From the NCBI GenBank assembly GCA_031430035.1, contig JANPAS010000017.1, positions 1 through 45,306 of the forward strand: 45,306 bases of DNA. Direction: 5' to 3'. The notes beneath the pieces were generated by a model that saw nothing but the letters and a program-made list of their open reading frames with translations, had not been told where the DNA came from and searched no databases. The DNA is from JASGCK01 sp031430035. Lineage in GTDB: Bacteria > Pseudomonadota > Gammaproteobacteria > Burkholderiales > Burkholderiaceae_C. Position 1 is the stretch's first letter. Every line of letters starts with the position of its first letter. The translations under genes were made by a program, and so were the position numbers. This document shows positions 41,305-45,306 of this stretch, in pieces.

Positions 41305-42201
41305 ATGCCACGATTGCCCGCCACACTTCACCTTCCCCCCTCCACCCACGCCATGTTGTGGGCAGCGCTTGCAGGATTTTTATTCGTCTCGCTCAACACC
41401 ATCGTCCGCTCATTGGCTCAGGACTTAGATCCTTTTCAAGCACAATTTTTGCGCTACTTTATGGGACTCATGCTGTTCACGCCGTGGCTCATCAAAAACG
41501 GGCTTGCCGCCTACAAACCGACGCAAGTCAGCGGGCAATTCACACGGGGCGCATTTCATACTGTCGGCCTCATGCTGTGGTTTTACGCGCTGCCCAAAAT
41601 CCCTATTGCCGACACAACTGCCATCGGCTTTGTAGGGCCCATCTTCATCATGATTGGCGCAGCTTGGTTTTTGGGTGAAAAAATGCATGTCGATCGCTGG
41701 ATCGCCTCGCTACTCGGCTTTACAGGCGTGATGATTGTGGTTGGCCCGCATCTTGGCGGCACAGGCGGTTGGTACAACCTAGTCATGCTGGCATCGGGGC
41801 CACTATTTGCCGCATCATTTTTAATGACCAAGGCACTCACCAAATATGAGTCCACCCGTGTGATCGTTTTTTGGCAATCCCTCACAGTGAGCCTATTTAG
41901 CTTACCCCTCGCCATCATTTATTGGAAAACACCGACGGTGGCGCAGTGGGGGCTTTTTGTGATTTGTGGCGCTCTAGGCAGCCTCGGACATTTGAGTTTG
42001 ACTAAAGCGTTTCGCACAGCTGATATTTCCGCCACGCAAGCGCTCAAATTTTTAGAGCTGATCTGGGCAGCCGCTTGGGGCTGGCTCGCGTTTAACGACG
42101 TTCCCACACAAACCACATTGATTGGCGGCTCTGTAATTTGTCTCGCTACTATTTGGATTGCACGGCGCGAAGCGATGAGGCATACCTTAGATGCGGTATA
42201 G
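41305..42201 (+). CDS. EamA/DMT-family transporter
   Basis: 298-residue drug/metabolite exporter-type protein with ten predicted helices in two EamA repeats; typical segments are LAGFLFVSLNTIVRSLAQDLDPFQAQFLRYFMGL, FHTVGLMLWFYALPKIPIADTTAIGFVGPIFIMIGAAWFLGEKM and LGSLGHLSLTKAFRTADISATQALKFLELIWAAAWGWLAF. The ATG at 41305 (MPRLPAT) was chosen; an ATG at 41257 is in frame but adds residues unlike the family. A GATAAT box at 41293-41298 would place the transcript start on this ATG. The substrate is unknown. Confidence 0.87.
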   Translation: MPRLPATLHLPPSTHAMLWAALAGFLFVSLNTIVRSLAQDLDPFQAQFLRYFMGLMLFTPWLIKNGLAAYKPTQVSGQFTRGAFHTVGLMLWFYALPKIPIADTTAIGFVGPIFIMIGAAWFLGEKMHVDRWIASLLGFTGVMIVVGPHLGGTGGWYNLVMLASGPLFAASFLMTKALTKYESTRVIVFWQSLTVSLFSLPLAIIYWKTPTVAQWGLFVICGALGSLGHLSLTKAFRTADISATQALKFLELIWAAAWGWLAFNDVPTQTTLIGGSVICLATIWIARREAMRHTLDAV

Positions 42202-42455
42202 GAGTAACTCTGATTCTTGCTGCACTTCACAGGAAGTACGACTAACCACTAGGCCATCGGCGATCGAACCGAAGGACTGTCGAAGAATGGCGACGGTTCC
42301 ATCTACATCTGGATGGGGCACAGCGCGCCCCCATTTGAATTTGAAACAGCTGGGGTTTTACCCCCCTGTGTCAACCGCTGGATTTTTTAAAAGTTGTAGA
42401 GTTCGTTATCGGTATTTTTATATCCAGCATTTTTATTATTAATCAGGAGAAACCT
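42202..42455. other. 254-base gene-free region
   Basis: Between the EamA gene and the orphan Bug gene. It contains a tRNA D-arm-like string on the minus strand (42240-42258), an inverted pair GAACCG/CGGTTC around 42266-42299, and a GGGG/CCCC hairpin (about 42352-42364). The last 60 bases are AT-rich and include AGGAG before the Bug start, so the promoter is probably there. No credible coding sequence was found. Confidence 0.6.
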
Positions 42456-43439
42456 ATGTCAATCAACCGCTTAGTTAAAACCACCATCCTAGTGGGAAGC
42501 ACGCTGCTTAGCGGGCTCGCACTATCGCAAGCCTTTCCAAGCAAACCCATCAACGTGATCGTGCCCTTCCCAGCGGGCGGCGCAGCCGACTTTGTTGCTC
42601 GGTTCATGACTAAGGAAATGACCACCACACTGAAGCAGCCAATGCTTGTTGACAATGTGCCAGGTGTTGCAGGCGCATTGGGAACCATGAAGGCGCTCAA
42701 CGCTCCTGCAGACGGCTACACCATGTATTTGGGCGATCCAAACGCGTTGATTTTGACCCCTCTTGTGAACGTCAACGCGAAATACAAAGCCGAAGACTTT
42801 AAAGCCGTGGCAATGGTCGGCGAGGCTGACGTCATGCTAGTGGTTCGCAAAGATTTAGGTGTCAACACGATTGATGAATTTGTAGCACTGGCAAAAAAGA
42901 GCACTGACAAACCGCTCTCCTATTGCACCTCGGGTATTGGTTCGCAATTTCATTTAATTAGCGAAAAATTTAATGCCACCGCTGGCACCAAAACACTGCA
43001 CGTGCCCTACAACGGCTTCCCACAGTGCGTCCAAAATTTAGTGGGGCAACAAATTGATTTTGCATTTTTGCCTATAGCAGGACCTTTCCCAGGCTTTGTA
43101 GATCAAGGTGGGATGAAACTTATTGCGACGACAGGAGCAAAGTCGCATGCACGTTTTACCAAAGCACCACTTTTTAAAAATGCTAAAGGCTACCAAGATT
43201 TTGTGTTTACGGCTTGGGCTGGCTTGTTCGTGAGCAACAAAGTATCAGACGAAGTCGTCGCTGCACTGAGTAAATCGGCGCTTGCCGCCCTAGAGACCGA
43301 CTACGTTAAAGGGCAAGTTGCGGCATCAGGCTCTACCCGATTTGATCTGTGGGCACCGAAGCAAGCGCATGAGTACTACCTGCGTGAGGTAGCCGCCTAC
43401 CGCGCCATTGCAAAGTCAATCAATCTACAGCCGCAATAA
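42456..43439 (+). CDS. orphan Bug/TctC-family periplasmic solute-binding protein
   Basis: 327 residues with a signal peptide ending near LALSQA (about residue 27) and the Bug fold: PSKPINVIVPFPAGGAADFVARFM, MLVDNVPGVAGALGTMKA, PADGYTMYLGDP and LHVPYNGFPQCVQNLVGQQIDFAFLPIAGP. AGGAG lies 7-8 bases before the ATG. No TctA or TctB gene is next to it, as is usual for the many orphan Bug receptors of Burkholderiales, so it must share a permease encoded elsewhere (possibly tctBA in this window) or act as a sensor. Confidence 0.9.
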   Translation: MSINRLVKTTILVGSTLLSGLALSQAFPSKPINVIVPFPAGGAADFVARFMTKEMTTTLKQPMLVDNVPGVAGALGTMKALNAPADGYTMYLGDPNALILTPLVNVNAKYKAEDFKAVAMVGEADVMLVVRKDLGVNTIDEFVALAKKSTDKPLSYCTSGIGSQFHLISEKFNATAGTKTLHVPYNGFPQCVQNLVGQQIDFAFLPIAGPFPGFVDQGGMKLIATTGAKSHARFTKAPLFKNAKGYQDFVFTAWAGLFVSNKVSDEVVAALSKSALAALETDYVKGQVAASGSTRFDLWAPKQAHEYYLREVAAYRAIAKSINLQPQ

Positions 43440-43460
43440 AAGAAAGAGGGCTTTTAAAAT

Positions 43461-43490
43461 AGGGGTTTTTACGATTGGTTAAAAACCCCT
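43461..43490 (+). terminator. hairpin between Bug gene and selO
   Basis: Perfect 11-bp stem (AGGGGTTTTTA with TAAAAACCCCT) and an 8-base loop. No T-run follows: the next base is the G of the selO GTG start. It may end the Bug transcript inefficiently or act on selO translation instead. Confidence 0.5.
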
Positions 43491-45002
43491 GTGAATCTCA
43501 TTCCTGCCCGCTTTGCCGCCCTAGGCGAGTTCTTTTACACCCCACTTAAGCCGCAAGGATTATCAGACCCTTATCAGGTCTGCGTATCCCGCACCATGGC
43601 AAGCGAGCTGGGGCTTAGCGAGGCATGGTTAGCTAGCAGCGAAGCCGTACAAGCCTTTGCGGGCAATGCCGTCCCGCAAGGCTTACCCAGCTTGGCTTCC
43701 GTCTATAGCGGCCATCAATTTGGCGTGTGGGCAGGGCAACTGGGCGATGGACGTGCGCTCCTGCTGGGCGAACTGGAGACCGCGGATGCGGCAACAGGTG
43801 GTGTCCGCAACTTCGAGATTCAGCTCAAAGGCGCAGGACGCACACCCTACTCGCGCATGGGCGATGGACGCGCCGTGCTGCGCTCCTCCATCCGAGAATT
43901 TTTATGTTCAGAAGCCATGCACGGATTGGGCATTCCCACTACGCGTGCCTTGGCGGTGGTCGGCTCCGATATGCTGGCGCGACGCGAAACCAACGAGACC
44001 ACAGCGGTCGTGACCCGCGTTGCGCCTAGCTTTATCCGCTTTGGACACTTCGAGCACTTTGCTTACCGAGGTGAAAACGAACAACTCAAAGCGCTTTCCG
44101 ACTACGTGATCGAGCGCTACTACCCTGAGTGCCTCACCACGCATCCACTAGCCGCTAACCCATACGCTGCCTTGCTTGCAGCCGTATCAAGCCGCACAGC
44201 CTTGATGGTGGCGGCTTGGCAGGCAGTGGGCTTTTGCCACGGCGTGATGAACACCGACAACATGAGCATCCTTGGCCTGACCATCGACTACGGCCCGTTC
44301 CAGTTTTTAGACGGCTTCAATCCCGCGCATATCTGCAACCACAGTGACGAGCAAGGCCGCTACGCATACAACCGCCAACCCAATATTGCGTATTGGAATT
44401 TGTTTTGCTTGGGGCAAGCCCTGATGCCGCTCATCGAGCAAGTCGCTGGCAGTTCAGATGCCGCGCAAGCCATAGCCATTAAGGCTTTGGAAGGATTTAA
44501 AAGTGAATTTCCTGCTGCACTTCAAGCGAAAATGCAGGCCAAGCTAGGCTTGCCAGACGTGCAGGACGACGACAAAGTGTTGATTGAAGACGTGCTAAAA
44601 CTGCTCGCCAAAGAGCGCACCGACTACACCATCTTTTGGCGGACGTTGTCGAGCGCTGTAGCAAATAACAACTTCGAGCCTGTGCGCGACATGCTCATTG
44701 ACCGCGCTGCGTTCGATATCTGGCTAGGCCAATACCAACGGCGCTTGCAGGCCATAAATGGCCTACAAAGTCCAGTGGATATGGCCTGTGCTGATTTGAT
44801 GCTTAAAAACAATCCCAAATTTGTCCTTCGTAATCATCTAGCTCAAACTGCCATTGAAAAGGCCGATTTGAAAGATTTCAGCGAGGTCGCGCGACTACTC
44901 AAAGTTCTAGAAACTCCGTTCGAAGAACACACTGATTGCGAAGATCTCGCAAATTTCCCGCCCGATTGGGCATCACATTTAGAAATCAGTTGCTCATCAT
45001 GA
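43491..45002 (+). CDS. selO: protein adenylyltransferase SelO (YdiU)
   Basis: Pseudokinase-fold enzyme that transfers AMP to proteins during oxidative stress; not a selenoprotein here. It has 503 residues: NFEIQLKGAGRTPYSRMGDGRAVLRSSIREFLCSEAMHGLGIPTTRAL holds the nucleotide-binding Lys and Arg residues, with FCHGVMNTDNMSILGLTIDYGPFQFLDGF as the catalytic and metal-binding loop. The start is a GTG (MNLIPARFAALGEFFY) at the foot of a perfect hairpin with no Shine-Dalgarno sequence; the next Met is inside the conserved region, so this start is needed. The stop overlaps msrB (ATGA). Confidence 0.95.
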   Translation: MNLIPARFAALGEFFYTPLKPQGLSDPYQVCVSRTMASELGLSEAWLASSEAVQAFAGNAVPQGLPSLASVYSGHQFGVWAGQLGDGRALLLGELETADAATGGVRNFEIQLKGAGRTPYSRMGDGRAVLRSSIREFLCSEAMHGLGIPTTRALAVVGSDMLARRETNETTAVVTRVAPSFIRFGHFEHFAYRGENEQLKALSDYVIERYYPECLTTHPLAANPYAALLAAVSSRTALMVAAWQAVGFCHGVMNTDNMSILGLTIDYGPFQFLDGFNPAHICNHSDEQGRYAYNRQPNIAYWNLFCLGQALMPLIEQVAGSSDAAQAIAIKALEGFKSEFPAALQAKMQAKLGLPDVQDDDKVLIEDVLKLLAKERTDYTIFWRTLSSAVANNNFEPVRDMLIDRAAFDIWLGQYQRRLQAINGLQSPVDMACADLMLKNNPKFVLRNHLAQTAIEKADLKDFSEVARLLKVLETPFEEHTDCEDLANFPPDWASHLEISCSS

Positions 45003-45306
45003 CCTACCCCATTCAAAAAACTGACAAAGAATGGCAAGCCGAATTGGCAGCCAAAGGCGCAGAGAGCGTCGCTTTCCAAGTCACGCGCCACGCTGCCACC
45101 GAGCGCCCATACACAGGTAAATACGAACAACACTGGGAGAGCGGCAGCTACGCCTGCATGTGCTGCGGGCACAAGCTATTCGAGTCCGAAACCAAATTCG
45201 ACGCAGGCTGCGGCTGGCCGAGCTTTTCTAAAGCTGCGAGCGACAACGCCATTGAAGAAAAGCGCGACACCCAGCACGGCATGGTCAGAGTTGAAACGGT
45301 CTGCGC
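44999..45306 (+). CDS. msrB: peptide-methionine (R)-S-oxide reductase, 5' part
   Basis: Repairs methionine-R-sulfoxide in proteins. The gene runs off the right edge; 102 residues are visible from the ATG that overlaps the selO stop (ATGA). Zinc ligands are in ACMCCGH (Cys53 and Cys56), the family motif GCGWPSF is at 70-76, and TRHAATERPYTG precedes them. The second zinc pair and the catalytic Cys lie beyond the window. Pairing with selO gives a redox-stress unit. Confidence 0.93.
   Translation, partial: MTYPIQKTDKEWQAELAAKGAESVAFQVTRHAATERPYTGKYEQHWESGSYACMCCGHKLFESETKFDAGCGWPSFSKAASDNAIEEKRDTQHGMVRVETVC

Noticed and set aside
42191..42442. 83-residue open frame in the EamA-Bug gap
   Set aside because: Starts inside the EamA gene, has no ribosome site and encodes an uneven, low-hydrophobicity sequence without motifs.
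43491..45002. Selenoprotein with in-frame TGA in selO
   Set aside because: The frame ends at TGA overlapping msrB after the normal family length, and no SECIS-like need is seen; bacterial SelO proteins mostly lack selenocysteine.
1..45306. CRISPR arrays, insertion sequences, prophage or toxin-antitoxin genes
   Set aside because: No regularly spaced repeats, transposase, integrase or phage-type genes were found; nearly all DNA is accounted for by housekeeping and transport genes.

Overview
The window looks like the chromosome of a betaproteobacterium of the order Burkholderiales, closest in layout to Comamonadaceae-type genomes. The reasons are the hfq-hflX-hflK-hflC-hisZ-purA block, the cysS / TPR / L,D-transpeptidase / PPIase / lpxH block, the accA-tilS-lysC-tRNA-Ser block, and the Bug/TctC-type and Liv-type transporters. 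This placement is inference from gene content and order; no search was run. Base composition looks close to 50 % GC, modest for that group. Coding density is very high: no gene-free stretch reaches 300 bases, many starts overlap the previous stop (ATGA, TTGA, TAATG), and four convergent pairs overlap at their 3' ends.

Layout. Bases 1-1396 hold the end of homoserine kinase thrB and a membrane protein. Bases 1393-9029 are one minus-strand block: cysS, a DNA glycosylase, accA, tilS, lysC, tRNA-Ser(GCT) and uvrD, with gaps of 30 bases or less. Bases 9081-12729 are a plus-strand envelope block: TPR protein, L,D-transpeptidase, PPIase and lpxH. Bases 12726-14538 (minus) carry a small lipoprotein, rlmB and a YbbA/LolD-like ATPase; tesA and mnmH (14537-16215) diverge from it. 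Bases 16121-24047 are a long minus block: hfq, hflX, hflK, hflC, hisZ, purA, a phosphoribosyltransferase and metC. Facing it on the plus strand are a coiled-coil gene, zapA, guaC, the 6S RNA gene ssrS and a TauE/SafE transporter. Then come ftsH-folP-glmM (minus), a tctC-tctB-tctA tricarboxylate transporter (plus), a Liv-type ABC transporter with its own acyl-CoA ligase (minus), an EamA exporter, an orphan Bug receptor, selO and a truncated msrB.

How the genes work together. purA, guaC and the phosphoribosyltransferase can route guanine nucleotides to adenine nucleotides. lysC and thrB belong to the aspartate amino-acid family. hflK and hflC encode the complex that modulates FtsH, whose gene is 6 kb away. 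The TPR protein and L,D-transpeptidase share a related C-terminal domain and probably act together at the cell wall. The Liv transporter plus CoA ligase suggest import and activation of an organic acid. selO and msrB are a redox-stress pair.

The most interesting points are: guaC, of the Bacillus length class, lying between zapA and the 6S RNA gene behind a structured leader of about 100 bases with two competing hairpins; a tRNA gene inside a protein operon, 4 bases from the uvrD start; Hfq and FtsH with non-ATG starts and N-terminal extensions; a PPIase that could be made in exported and cytosolic forms; a Walker A Lys-to-Arg change in LivF; and a perfect hairpin directly before the selO GTG start. 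No CRISPR array, insertion sequence, prophage or clear defence system was seen.
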